NCBI GenBank assembly: GCA_002721365.1
Contig: PBKC01000052.1
Span: forward strand, 1-60,704
Length of the DNA: 60,704 bases
DNA from: Rhodospirillaceae bacterium
GTDB taxonomy: Bacteria > Pseudomonadota > Alphaproteobacteria > GCA-2721365
Reading direction: 5' to 3'
The stretch's first letter is position 1. Each line of letters opens with the position of its first letter. Shown piece after piece: positions 1 to 8,437 of the stretch. The notes below the pieces were generated by a model. It was given only the letters and a program-made list of their open reading frames with translations. It searched no databases and was not told the DNA's origin. The position numbers and the translations under genes are program-made.

Positions 1-66
<66 letters not shown>

Positions 67-298
67 AAACCTCCCGCTTTCAGACTCCCTAATCACGCAC
101 ACGAAGCCGCAAGCCTTTCGGCCCGTGATCAAGTGATGTGACGCTTCGGTTCTGCCGGAACGGACCGATCTGTGCGCACAAAGCACATTCGGGGCCTATC
201 TTCCGGTGATTGCGAAGAATACCGCAAAGCACCCGTTCCGCCCAATTCGGTTATCCTCCCGGTTCTGACGACCAATGTCACCCAGGGAGGACGGAACC

Positions 299-616
299 AT
301 GGCGATCTACGAGCTGCGCACCTACACCCTCTATACCGGCAAGATGGCGGAGGCCGTCGAGGCCTACTCGACGCTCGGCTGGCCGGCGCTGTCGAAGTAC
401 GAGGGCAAGCTGATCGGCTATTTCACGGGCGACGTCGGGGCGATGAACAAGATCGTCCATTTGTGGAAGTTCGAGGACGACGCCGACCGACGGGCGTTCT
501 GGAACACGCTGTTCGCCGACGAGGACTTCAAGAAGTTCGCCGCCAAGTTCCGCCCGCTGGTGCTGACCCAGGAGAACCAGCTGATGATGGCTGCGCCGTG
601 GGGGCCGCATCCCTGA
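299..616 (+). CDS. NIPSNAP family protein
   Basis: A 105-residue protein beginning MAIYELRTYTLYTGK, the typical opening of the NIPSNAP ferredoxin-like (dimeric alpha/beta barrel) family. The Leu-Arg-Thr-Tyr-Thr stretch and a later VHLWKFED strand are characteristic. An in-frame start 24 bases upstream exists, but the ATG at 299 is preceded by AGGGAGG at a good distance, so I use it. The biochemical role of bacterial NIPSNAP proteins is poorly defined. It stands alone; the downstream gap holds a palindromic repeat and the next gene is separated by about 170 bases. Confidence 0.88.
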   Translation: MAIYELRTYTLYTGKMAEAVEAYSTLGWPALSKYEGKLIGYFTGDVGAMNKIVHLWKFEDDADRRAFWNTLFADEDFKKFAAKFRPLVLTQENQLMMAAPWGPHP

Positions 617-643
617 TCGATCCAGAGCGCGACATCCTTACGC

Positions 644-714
644 CGTCATTCCCGCGCAGGCGGGAATCCAAAGGCAGTGCCGCTCGCATGGACCCCCGCC
701 TTCGCGGGGGTGAC
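644..714. repeat. Intergenic palindromic repeat, type A, copy 1
   Basis: Two hairpins in tandem: ATTCCCGC...GCGGGAAT and CCCCCGCCTTCGCGGGGG, bounded by CGTCA and TGACG. Similar composite units occur at 34861-34935 (opposite orientation) and 54329-54424. There is no T-run, so it is not an ordinary intrinsic terminator. Confidence 0.8.
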
Positions 715-788
715 GGTTAAGGTATTGAATCGGCTGGGGAACGGGTGAGCCAGGAAATGCTTGGACACGACGCAAGGAGCGATTCGCG

Positions 789-1622
789 ATGACCACGACA
801 ACCCTGGAAGCCGAAGCGGGCGTCCGCGCCCGGCTGCAGTTCATCGACCCGGCCGGCCCGCCGCCGGTGGCGCTGGTGAAGCCCGAGGGCGACGGTCAGG
901 ACGAGCATACCGGGCGCTACGAGTACCGGGAGGTGCTGGTCCACGATGCGCGGCCGGAGGCGGATCGCTTCACCCTGGACAAGGACGGCTTCGCCTTCGG
1001 CCGCGCGCCGACCGCGGTCCGGAACTTCTTCGATGCGGAAGAGGTGAAGCGCATCTACTACCCCGAGGTCGCCGCGCTGATCAAACGGGCGACCGGGGCG
1101 GCCGAGGTGGTGATCTTCGACCATACCTGCCGCATCGACGACGAGGCGGAGGAGGAGAGCCGCCGTGTCCGCGGCCCGGCCAAGATCGTCCACAACGACT
1201 TCACAGCCCTGTCGGCGGCGCAGCGGGTCCGCGATCTATTCCCGGCCGCGGAGGCCGATGCGCGGCTCCGACGCCGCTACGGCTCGGTCAATCTGTGGCG
1301 GCCGATCCGCGGGCCGGTCGAGACCGCGCCGCTGGTGATCTGCGGCTGGGAGACCCTGGCGCAGGACGACCTCGTGGTCTCGGAGCGCCACTACCCGGAC
1401 GGGCGCATCGGGCGCATCTACACCGTCGCCCACAATCCGAAGCAGCGCTGGCTCTACTTCCCGCAGATGGCGGCGGACGAGATCATCCTGCTGAAATGCT
1501 TCGATTCGGCCACCGACGGCACCGCACGCTGGACCGCACACGGCTCCTTCCAGGACCCGACCAGCCCGCCTGACGCCGCCCCGCGCGAGAGCATCGAAGT
1601 GCGGTCGATGGTGTTCTTCTGA
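789..1622 (+). CDS. CmcJ/NvfI-type oxidoreductase (putative)
   Basis: A 277-residue soluble protein resembling the CmcJ/NvfI/AsqJ-like group, which includes 2-oxoglutarate/Fe(II)-type enzymes of secondary metabolism; older annotations call such proteins methyltransferases. Visible features are an H-x-D pair in VHNDFT (His135, Asp137), the block SVNLWRP near residue 170, and HNPKQRWLYFPQM with His215 and Arg220. These could be the His-Asp-His metal triad and the co-substrate arginine; that assignment is my inference. The next gene upstream is NIPSNAP with a repeat between, so there is no evident pathway partner. The start is the ATG at 789; the upstream frame overlaps a shadow. Confidence 0.72.
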   Translation: MTTTTLEAEAGVRARLQFIDPAGPPPVALVKPEGDGQDEHTGRYEYREVLVHDARPEADRFTLDKDGFAFGRAPTAVRNFFDAEEVKRIYYPEVAALIKRATGAAEVVIFDHTCRIDDEAEEESRRVRGPAKIVHNDFTALSAAQRVRDLFPAAEADARLRRRYGSVNLWRPIRGPVETAPLVICGWETLAQDDLVVSERHYPDGRIGRIYTVAHNPKQRWLYFPQMAADEIILLKCFDSATDGTARWTAHGSFQDPTSPPDAAPRESIEVRSMVFF

Positions 1623-1640
1623 GGTGCCAAAGCCGGATTC

Positions 1641-1672
1641 GGTGGGTCTTCCGGACAAGCCGGAGGATGAGG
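1641..1672. repeat. Degenerate type C palindromic repeat
   Basis: A short imperfect palindrome, TCTTCCGGACAAGCCGGAGG, resembles the TCCTCCGGTCGAGCCGGAGG units at 21641, 21728, 42093 and 42199. It sits just after the CmcJ-type gene. Confidence 0.5.
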
Positions 1673-1748
1673 AGGAGTAAAAAAGAGCGCGCCACGCGTC
1701 GTCCGGCAGCTTGACCGGGGGACCTATGGTCGCGGCACACTACGGACC

Positions 1749-2183
1749 ATGGACGATCTGCCGGACATCCTCTCGATCGCGTCCGACCTGGTCACGATCT
1801 TCGGGCTGCTGTTCGTCATCTATCAGGTGCGGCAGCTCGAACGCTCGGTGCGCAGCGGCGCCGTATCCTCGATCTACGCCGAAGCCGCCGAGGTGCGGAA
1901 GACGCTGATCGATAATCCGGAGCTGCTTCCCTACTTCTTCGACGACATCGACATCACCCCAGACCACCCCGATTACCCGAAAGCGCGGGTCGCGGCGGAG
2001 ATGCACCTGAACTACCTGGAGCATCTGGTCGTCGAGAAGGACAATTTCGGCAAGGACAACTGGAAGTCCTGGAGCGCTTTCATCAGCCGAGCCATCGGAT
2101 GCAGCCCGCTGATTCGCCGGCTGCTGCGGGAGAACGCGGATTCGTACGCCAAGGCGCTGTGTGAATTAGCCGACTGCGAGTAG
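1749..2183 (+). CDS. Small membrane-anchored hypothetical protein
   Basis: A 144-residue protein with one predicted membrane segment at about residues 8-25 (ILSIASDLVTIFGLLFVIYQV), followed by a soluble, mostly helical, acidic tail with HLNYLEHLVVEKDNFG in the middle. The pattern of a single N-terminal anchor followed by a helical domain is common in small uncharacterised bacterial proteins. I cannot assign a family with confidence. It ends 35 bases before a convergent gene. Confidence 0.7.
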   Translation: MDDLPDILSIASDLVTIFGLLFVIYQVRQLERSVRSGAVSSIYAEAAEVRKTLIDNPELLPYFFDDIDITPDHPDYPKARVAAEMHLNYLEHLVVEKDNFGKDNWKSWSAFISRAIGCSPLIRRLLRENADSYAKALCELADCE

Positions 2184-2218
2184 GTACACCCGCCCGCCTC
2201 CACCCCCTGCCCCTGGAT

Positions 2219-2569
2219 TCAGCGTCGGCTCTTCGGCCCGTCATAGGTGCAGAGCAGGATCTTCCACCGCTTCTCCTTCGAATAGCTGCCGAACAGAATC
2301 TGTTCGGAGAAGTCGCAGAGATGCCCGGCGATGAGCTCGGGATCCTGAAGGATGTCCATGTTCGCCGGTTCGCGCGGCAGGAAAAGGATCAGCGTGTCTC
2401 CGGCTTCGCACGACCCCTGCACTGCCGATATGGCGTCTTCGAACGGAACGCTGTCAGGAGGATCGACGCCACCGAACGGCTCCGGCTGGCAATAGGTGGC
2501 CGCAGCCATGGCTGTTTGTGATCCTAAAAACAAAACGCATGACAAACTCAGAGCGAGCAACTTGCACAT
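2219..2569 (-). CDS. Small secreted hypothetical protein
   Basis: A 116-residue protein with a clear Sec signal peptide (residues about 1-22, hydrophobic LLALSLSCVLFLGSQ ending in AMA-A). The mature part has four cysteines spread along it, in TYCQPE, QGSCEAG, HLCDFSE and LLCTYDG, which suggests two disulfides in the periplasm. No family recognised. Its ribosome-binding site GGAGG sits in the loop of a perfect small hairpin that ends right at the ATG (see 2570-2587). Confidence 0.72.
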   Translation of the reverse strand: MCKLLALSLSCVLFLGSQTAMAAATYCQPEPFGGVDPPDSVPFEDAISAVQGSCEAGDTLILFLPREPANMDILQDPELIAGHLCDFSEQILFGSYSKEKRWKILLCTYDGPKSRR

Positions 2570-2587
2570 GTAATACCTCCGTATTAC
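2570..2587 (-). promoter_or_regulatory. Hairpin presenting the Shine-Dalgarno sequence
   Basis: On the minus strand the bases GTAATACGGAGGTATTAC directly precede the ATG. The 7-base arms GTAATAC and GTATTAC are perfectly complementary and enclose GGAG, so the Shine-Dalgarno sequence lies in the loop and at the top of an AT-rich stem. This could tune translation of the secreted protein, for example in a temperature-dependent way; that is inference. Confidence 0.5.
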
Positions 2588-2750
2588 AATGGATAGATAT
2601 CAAAGAGTGACCGATATTATCTGCTACTTCTCTTTCTAGAGTTTAGCATTGGAAAATCCGAGAGGCCAACAATACTCCTGTCTTGGGCCGTTATCGTGGC
2701 TTCTCTGGTGTATCTGAAGGACTCATGGGCGGAAAGCAGCGACACAGTCT

Positions 2751-4541
2751 CTACACCGCGATCCGCCGCCCGCCTCCTTCCTGTTCCGCCGCTCCGATCT
2801 GGTTGCGGCCCAGGGCCATGGCCTTCTTGGCGCAGTCGGGGTCGAGGCTGTTGAAAGCGTCGTACTGGGTGAGGAACACCTCGCCCGACAGTTCGTCGAG
2901 GAAGTGCGAGCGCTTCAGACGGTCCATGACCGGTCCCTTGACCTCGGAAAGGTGAAAGCGGACGCCCGAATCCTTCAGGCGGTGATTGATCGCCTCCAGG
3001 CTTTCCAGGGCGCTGGCGTCGACCTCGTTCACCGCCGGGCACATCAGCACCACATGCCTGATCTTGGGGTTCTCGGTGACGAGCTGGTAGATCTGGTCTT
3101 CGAGGAAGCGCGCATTGGCGAAGTAGAGGCTCTCGTCGACGCGCAACGTCGCGACCGTATCCCCCGTCACCACATGGTGACGGGCGACGTTCCGGAAATG
3201 CTCGGTGCCCGGCACTTGACCGACGACCGCCGTGTGCGGCCGGCTGCTGCGGTAGAGGTGGTGGGCGATCGACAGCGCGACGCCGGCGAGAATGCCGGAC
3301 TCGACCCCGAAGCCCAGCGTCACCAGGATCGTCACCGCCATCGCCGCGAAGTCGCTTTTCGAATACGCCCAGGTGCGCTTGAGCGCCTTCAGGTCGACCA
3401 GCGCCAGCACCGCGACGATGATCGTCGCCGCCAGGGTCGCCTTGGGCAGGAAGTGCAGGAACGGCGTCAGGAACAGGGTCGCGAGGGCGATACCACCGGC
3501 GGTGAAGGCACCGGCGAGAGGCGTCTCGGCGCCGGCATCGAAGTTCACCACCGAGCGCGCGAAACCACCGGTCACCGGATAACCGCCTGAGATCGACGAG
3601 GCGATGTTGGCCGCGCCCAGGCCCAGAAGCTCCTGATCGGGGTCGATGCGCTGCCGCTTCTTGGCGGCGAGGGTATGGGCGACCGAGACCGATTCCACGA
3701 AGCCCACGACGCTGATCAGGATCGCCGGCACCAGCAGCATGCCCCAAAGATCGAGGTCGAACACCGGCACCGACAGCGGCGGCAGCCCCTGCGGCACGTC
3801 GCCCACCAAGGCGACGCCGGCACTCTGGAGGTCGAGGCTCCAGGCCGCGAACGTCGTCGCGACGACGGCGGCGACCGGCCCGGCCTTGGTCAGAAGATCG
3901 GCGAGCCGCGGCCGCAACCCCGCGCCGACGAGCAGGGGTTTGAGACGGCTGCGGACGGCAAACAGAAACGCCGTGGCGGCAACGCCGATTACCAGCGTCG
4001 GCCAGTTGATCTCGCCGATATGCTGCCCGAGCGAAACGACGACGCCGTAAAGGTTCGATCCCGACGCGTCGATCCCCAGGATATGCTTCAGCTGGCTCGC
4101 GGCGATGATGATCCCCGACGCGGTGATGAAGCCCGAGATCACCGGGTGGCTGAGGAAATTCGCGAGGAAGCCCAGCCGCAAAGCCCCCATCGCCACCAGG
4201 AACAGCCCCGACAGCAGCGCCAGCACGATCGCCGCCGACAGGTAGTCGGCCGTGCCCTGCTGGGCGACGCCGCCCACAACCGCGGCGGTCATCAGGGAGA
4301 CCACCGCCACCGGCCCGACGGCGAGCGCCCGGCTGGTTCCGAAGATGGCGTAGCCCACCAGCGGCAGGATGCTGGCGTAGAGCCCGACCTCCGGCGGCAG
4401 GCCGGCCAGCAGCGCATAGGCCAGCGACTGCGGAATCAGCATGATCGTTACGATCAACGCCGCCACGAGGTCGTTCGACAGAGCAGTGGGGCCGTAGCCC
4501 CGGCCCCAGTCGGCGACAGGAAAGATCTTCGCGAGCTTCAT
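2751..4541 (-). CDS. SulP family anion transporter with STAS domain
   Basis: A 596-residue inner-membrane protein of the SLC26/SulP family. It opens with the family's first-helix signature (LIVTIMLIPQSLAYALLAGLPPE split across the N-terminal segment), has about ten or more hydrophobic helices to residue ~430, and ends in a cytoplasmic STAS domain (about 450-560, including LRVDESLYFANARFLED and VVLMCPAVNEVDASALESL). SulP proteins move sulfate, bicarbonate or other anions. It is the last gene of the minus-strand sulfur cluster, about 70 bases after the SQR-like gene, so export or import of sulfate or sulfite is a sensible guess. It has full family length. Confidence 0.92.
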   Translation of the reverse strand: MKLAKIFPVADWGRGYGPTALSNDLVAALIVTIMLIPQSLAYALLAGLPPEVGLYASILPLVGYAIFGTSRALAVGPVAVVSLMTAAVVGGVAQQGTADYLSAAIVLALLSGLFLVAMGALRLGFLANFLSHPVISGFITASGIIIAASQLKHILGIDASGSNLYGVVVSLGQHIGEINWPTLVIGVAATAFLFAVRSRLKPLLVGAGLRPRLADLLTKAGPVAAVVATTFAAWSLDLQSAGVALVGDVPQGLPPLSVPVFDLDLWGMLLVPAILISVVGFVESVSVAHTLAAKKRQRIDPDQELLGLGAANIASSISGGYPVTGGFARSVVNFDAGAETPLAGAFTAGGIALATLFLTPFLHFLPKATLAATIIVAVLALVDLKALKRTWAYSKSDFAAMAVTILVTLGFGVESGILAGVALSIAHHLYRSSRPHTAVVGQVPGTEHFRNVARHHVVTGDTVATLRVDESLYFANARFLEDQIYQLVTENPKIRHVVLMCPAVNEVDASALESLEAINHRLKDSGVRFHLSEVKGPVMDRLKRSHFLDELSGEVFLTQYDAFNSLDPDCAKKAMALGRNQIGAAEQEGGGRRIAV

Positions 4542-4611
4542 GACCTCCGGTCCGGTTGCGGCGGGCTGTTCCCGCAGACGTCCTTCTCTCCGATGGGTTC
4601 GGGGTCCGCGA

Positions 4612-6343
4612 TCACTGCCCGGCGCCGGACGGCGGCGCGCCGGCCTGCATCGTCCCCGGTCCGGCGAACCATTCCCGGCCCTTCAGCATCGCGTCCCAAT
4701 AGATGTTGGGCAGCAGCTTCTCCTTCAGCAGCCAGGCGAGCCGGCTCGGCCGGGTGCCATCGATCAGCCATGTCGGGAAGGTCGGCAGCAGCTTGCCGCC
4801 ATAACCGAATTCGGCGAGCACGATCTTGCCACGCTCGACCGTCAGCGGACATGAGCCGTAGCCGTCATAGGCCGCGCGAGGCGCCTTGTCAGCGAGGACA
4901 GCGATCACGTTCTCGGCCACGACCGGTGCCTGCTTGCGCACCGCCGCCGCGGTCTTGGCGTTGGGCGCCGAGCAGACGTCGCCTAGACCGAAGACGTTGG
5001 CGTAGCGCGGATGCTGCAAGGTGTCCTTGTCGACCTCGACCCAGCCGGCGTCGTTGGCGACCGGACTTCCCCGAACGAAATCGGGCGCCACCTGGGGCGG
5101 ACAGACATGGATCATGTCGAAGGTCGTCTCGACGCGGCTGGTCGAGCCGTCCTCGGCCTTGGTCTCGAACCATGCCTTCTGCGCCGGACCGTCGACGGCG
5201 ACGAGGTTGTGGTTGAAGTTGAGCTTGGCCTGATAGCTCTCGACATACTTCATCAGTGCCGGCACGTACTCCTTGACGCCGAACAGCACGCCGCCCCGCG
5301 TTCCAGAACTCGACCTCGATGTTCTTCAGCACCCCCGTCCGCTTCCAGTGGTCGGCGGAGAGGTAGAGCGCCTTCTGCGGCGCACCGGCGCATTTGATCG
5401 GCATCGGCGGCTGGGGGAACAGGGCCCGTCCGCTCTTCAGGGTGCTGACCAGCTCCCAAGTATAGGGCGCCATGCCGAACAGGTAGTTCGAGGTGACGCC
5501 GTTCTTGCCGAGCGCGGATTCCAGCCCCTCGACCCCTTCCCAGTTGAGCTTGATGCCGGGGGCGACGACGAGGGCGCGGTAGCCCAGGCGCTCCCCGTCA
5601 TCGAGGACGATCCGGTTCTTCTCGGGTTCGAAGCCCGAGGCCGCGGCGCGGATCCACTTGACCCCGGACGGCATCAAGCTCGCCATCGGCCGCTCGGTAT
5701 CCGCCGGTTTGAAGACGCCGCCGCCGACGAGGGTCCAGCCCGGCTGGTAATAGTGGCTGTCGCGGGGCTCCACCACGGCGATGTCGAGATGCGGACGGCG
5801 CTTCAGAAGACTCGCCGCGCAGGCGATACCGGCCGCGCCGCCACCGACGATGACGATCTCATGGACCGGCACCGAAGCCTCGCCCTCCTTGTCGGCGGCA
5901 GACGCCGTGTCCGACACGGCGGCCTGCGCGCGCGCTTCGAGGCGCGGCCGGAGGGCGCTCAGGTCGTACTTGGCCGCCGCGGCCGCCTTGAGGATCGCAT
6001 CGGCATCGGCATGCGGCGCCTGGGTGAGCGCCCACAGGGTCGTCGAGCGCGTGCCCGTCCGGCAGAAGGCGAGAATCGGCCCCTGCATCTCCGCCATCGC
6101 GGCCGCGAAGGCATCGACGTCGGCGTCGGTCACCTTGCCGGAAATCACCGGGATGTGGCGGTAGGCGAGTCCGGCCTGCTCCGCCGCCGCGGCGATGACC
6201 GCGCTGGGCGGCTGAGTGTCCTCTTCCTTGTCGGGGCGGTTGTTGATGATGCTCTTGAACCCCAGCCCGGCGATCGCCGCGAGATCGCCTTCGGCGATCT
6301 GCGGCGACACGGACAGGAACGGTGTGACCTCCCTGATGTCCAT
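4612..6343 (-). pseudogene. Blh/DUF442 sulfurtransferase-SQR-like flavoprotein fusion, interrupted by an apparent frameshift
   Basis: Two adjacent minus-strand frames together encode one protein. The first part (from 6343) has an N-terminal DUF442/Blh-type domain with loop CRTGTRS near residue 94, then an FAD/NAD(P)-binding sulfide:quinone-oxidoreductase-like domain starting IVIVGGGAAGIACAASL. After EVEFWNAG the reading frame turns into low-complexity Arg-rich sequence, while the correct SQR continuation, LFGVKEYVPALMKYV, begins in another frame and runs to the TGA at 4612. One extra C in the CCCC run at 5294-5297 explains this: the total length of 1732 bases is 577 codons plus one. Restored, the protein is 576 residues. 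Such fusions are known in sulfide and persulfide oxidation operons. It may be an assembly error or a true lesion. It lies 11 bases after the MBL gene, in one operon. Confidence 0.85.
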
Positions 6344-6354
6344 ACGCCGTCCCC

Positions 6355-7236
6355 TCAGAAGAGGTTGAGCGGCAGCTTCAGGTACCGCGTTCCGTTGTCC
6401 TCCGGCGGCGGCATGGCGCCCGCCCGCATGTTCACCTGGATCGACGGCAGAATCAGCCGGGGCATGCCGAGGGTGGCGTCGCGCTTCTCTCGCATGGCGA
6501 CGAACTCGTCCTCGGTGACGCCGTCATGAACGTGGATGTTGTTCTTGCGCTCCTCGGCGACCGTCGTCTCCCAGGCGTACTCGTCCCGGCCCGGCGCCTT
6601 GTAGTCGTGACACATGAACAGGCGCGTTTCCGGCGGCAGGGCGAAGATCTTCCTGATTGACCGGAACAGCGTCCGTGCGCTGCCGCCGGGGAAGTCGCAG
6701 CGTGCCGTCCCGTAATCGGGCATGAACAGCGTGTCGCCGACGAATGCCGCGTCACCGATGATCCAGGTCATGCAGGCCGGCGTGTGGCCGGGCGTGTGGA
6801 TTACCCGGCCCTTCAGCCCGCCCACCGCGAAGGTGTCGCCGTCATTGAACAGACGGTCGAACTGGCTGCCGTCGCGCTGGAACTCGGTGCCGGCGTTGAA
6901 CACCTTGCCGAAGGTGTCCTGGACGACGGTGATGTTGAAGCCGATGCCGACCTTTCCGCCCAGCTTCTCCTTCAGATAGGGCGCGGCGGACAGGTGGTCG
7001 GCATGGACATGGGTCTCCAGGATCCATTCGACCTTCAGGCCGCGCGCCTTCACCTCGGCGATGATGGCATCGGCCGACTCCGTAGTCGTGCGCCCGGCGG
7101 CCGGGTCGAAATCGAGCACCGAATCGACGATCGCACAGGCGTCCGAGTCCGGGTCCTTGACGATGTAGCTCACCGTGAAGGTGGGCTCGTCGAAGAAAGC
7201 CTTCACCTCGGGTTTGGTCAGAACGTCAGTGGACAT
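6355..7236 (-). CDS. MBL-fold hydrolase, persulfide-dioxygenase (ETHE1/Blh)-like
   Basis: A 293-residue metallo-beta-lactamase-fold protein. It has the metal motif HVHADH (His76, His78, Asp80, His81), then HTPGHTP, then GDTLFMPDYGTARCDFPGG, then CHDYK near residue 210. The GDTLF...GTARCDFPGG block is typical of the ETHE1/Blh persulfide dioxygenase branch, which oxidises glutathione persulfide to sulfite in the cytoplasm. Its neighbours (SQR-like fusion, DUF2892 protein, SulP) support that role: SQR would make persulfide, this enzyme would oxidise it. The gene has a GGAGG-type site upstream of the ATG at 7236. Confidence 0.9.
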   Translation of the reverse strand: MSTDVLTKPEVKAFFDEPTFTVSYIVKDPDSDACAIVDSVLDFDPAAGRTTTESADAIIAEVKARGLKVEWILETHVHADHLSAAPYLKEKLGGKVGIGFNITVVQDTFGKVFNAGTEFQRDGSQFDRLFNDGDTFAVGGLKGRVIHTPGHTPACMTWIIGDAAFVGDTLFMPDYGTARCDFPGGSARTLFRSIRKIFALPPETRLFMCHDYKAPGRDEYAWETTVAEERKNNIHVHDGVTEDEFVAMREKRDATLGMPRLILPSIQVNMRAGAMPPPEDNGTRYLKLPLNLF

Positions 7237-7294
7237 GGTCTTTCCTCCTTTCTGTCGCTCGGCCGGCGCATGTCGGGCGCGGCTACGGCGTTTT

Positions 7295-7480
7295 TCAGGT
7301 CCGCTTGCAGGTTCTGAGGCCGAACAGCCGGTAAGCGGGGCAGAATCCGACCACCGCCGTCAGGAGCGGGATGACCCCGATCCATCCCCATGGCGTCTCT
7401 GGTCCGACAAAGACGAGGGCAATCAGCACCACGCCGACGATGGCGCGAAGTACACGGTCGAGGGTTCCTACGTTCGTCAT
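7295..7480 (-). CDS. DUF2892 (YgaP-like membrane domain) protein
   Basis: A 61-residue protein, MTNVGTLDRVLRAIVGVV..., matching the DUF2892 pattern: N-terminal DR-hLRhhhG, two membrane helices, and the closing GFCPAYRLFGLRTC. The same domain forms the membrane part of the rhodanese YgaP and commonly stands next to rhodanese and MBL genes of sulfur metabolism. An upstream in-frame start at 7498 would add six residues; the ATG at 7480 gives the usual N-terminus. It is the first gene after the palindrome at 7542-7554 and about 60 bases before the MBL gene. Confidence 0.88.
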   Translation of the reverse strand: MTNVGTLDRVLRAIVGVVLIALVFVGPETPWGWIGVIPLLTAVVGFCPAYRLFGLRTCKRT

Positions 7481-7541
7481 GGCTGCCGTCCTCTCCAAGG
7501 GAGTTTCGATCGCAAGCTAGAAGGCCCGAGGATCGGTATCC

Positions 7542-7554
7542 GTGACTAAGTCAC
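7542..7554. promoter_or_regulatory. Candidate Crp/Fnr operator upstream of the DUF2892-MBL-SQR-SulP genes
   Basis: The perfect palindrome GTGACTAAGTCAC lies 62-74 bases upstream of the DUF2892 ATG and overlaps the stop codon of the Crp/Fnr gene. The same arms with the same 3-base spacer occur at 8339-8351. Half-sites of the form GTGA are classic for the Crp family; the shared spacing in two local promoters suggests that the encoded regulator binds here. Confidence 0.6.
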
Positions 7555-8222
7555 ACACCGTCTTCGTGGGCACGAGCCCGCAGTTCGTCCCGGTCCACGA
7601 TCTCGATCCGGCCCCTCTCCAGCCGGATCCAGCCGCGGCGCTCGAACTCCTTGAGCTGGCGGCTAATGACCTCCCGCGCGGTACCCAACTCGACCGCCAA
7701 GTCCTGATGAGTAATCGCGAGCGAGTCGCCCCGATCGCTGAGTTCCAGCAGCCGTTGCGCCAGGCGGATGTCCATGTGGCCGAAGGCGACTTCCTCGACC
7801 AGGAGCATCAGATCGGTGATGCGGCTGGCATAGGCCAGGAAGACGAAGTCGCGAAAGCTCTTGGACGATGCCAGCAGCCGGTCGAAAGCCGCCCGCGGAA
7901 CCACCAGCGCAGTGACCTCGGTCTCGGCGATGGCTTCGGCGGAGTAGCTCTCATGAGCGAGCAGACAGGCGGTCGTGAGAACGCAGGTCTCGCCCGCGCC
8001 GACCCGATAGAGAACGATCTCGCGCCCCGACTCCGAAACCTGCTGAACGCGGATTCGGCCGTTCGCAACCATCAAGTAGTTGCTGCATTCCATCCCCGCC
8101 TCGAACGGACGGGCGCCGACCGGCAGGACGGCGACACGCGACGACTGCTCGAGAATCGCGACCGAATCGGCGTCAAGGCCCTGAAGGGCCGGGAACCGTT
8201 CCAGCAATTCCTTCGTCATCAA
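7551..8222 (-). CDS. Crp/Fnr family transcriptional regulator
   Basis: A 223-residue regulator with an N-terminal cyclic-nucleotide-binding-like barrel (about 10-125), a long dimer helix and a C-terminal winged helix containing SLAITHQDLAVELGTAREVISRQLKEF split over the recognition region (about 165-195). It lacks the N-terminal FNR cysteine cluster, so a 4Fe-4S sensor is unlikely. It has three cysteines, Cys46, Cys80 and Cys86, the last two in GAGETCVLTTACLLA, inside the sensor domain. It lies between the sulfur operon (same strand, downstream) and the divergent peroxiredoxin gene, each with a GTGAC-N3-GTCAC palindrome. I infer that it controls both and may sense persulfide or oxidants through thiols. 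Confidence 0.92.
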   Translation of the reverse strand: MMTKELLERFPALQGLDADSVAILEQSSRVAVLPVGARPFEAGMECSNYLMVANGRIRVQQVSESGREIVLYRVGAGETCVLTTACLLAHESYSAEAIAETEVTALVVPRAAFDRLLASSKSFRDFVFLAYASRITDLMLLVEEVAFGHMDIRLAQRLLELSDRGDSLAITHQDLAVELGTAREVISRQLKEFERRGWIRLERGRIEIVDRDELRARAHEDGV

Positions 8223-8338
8223 CGCCTCTCCTGCTCATCGATGGCCAAAGTCTGGCGGCAAGTCGGAGATGCGGGAATTACCCAGATCAAGTTCCGCGCT
8301 TCGCGGATGAGCCCATCGCGAAATTCGTCCGTCGCCAT

Positions 8339-8351
8339 GTGACAATGTCAC
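8339..8351. promoter_or_regulatory. Candidate Crp/Fnr operator in the regulator-peroxiredoxin divergent promoter
   Basis: The perfect palindrome GTGACAATGTCAC, extendable by one more base pair to T...A, lies 87 bases upstream of the peroxiredoxin ATG and about 117 bases upstream of the Crp/Fnr start. It is the same motif as at 7542-7554, so autoregulation and peroxiredoxin control are both plausible. Confidence 0.6.
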
Positions 8352-8437
8352 AGAACGGCAGGGCGATTTGATGAGAATGCGACGCAAGGACAGGCGCGCA
8401 ACGCCATCCTCATCCTAGACCTAGAGGAGACCTCATC

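Noticed and set aside
3675..5216. A 513-codon plus-strand frame
   Set aside because: Antisense to SulP and the SQR part; composition is Arg/Gln/His-rich and without motifs.
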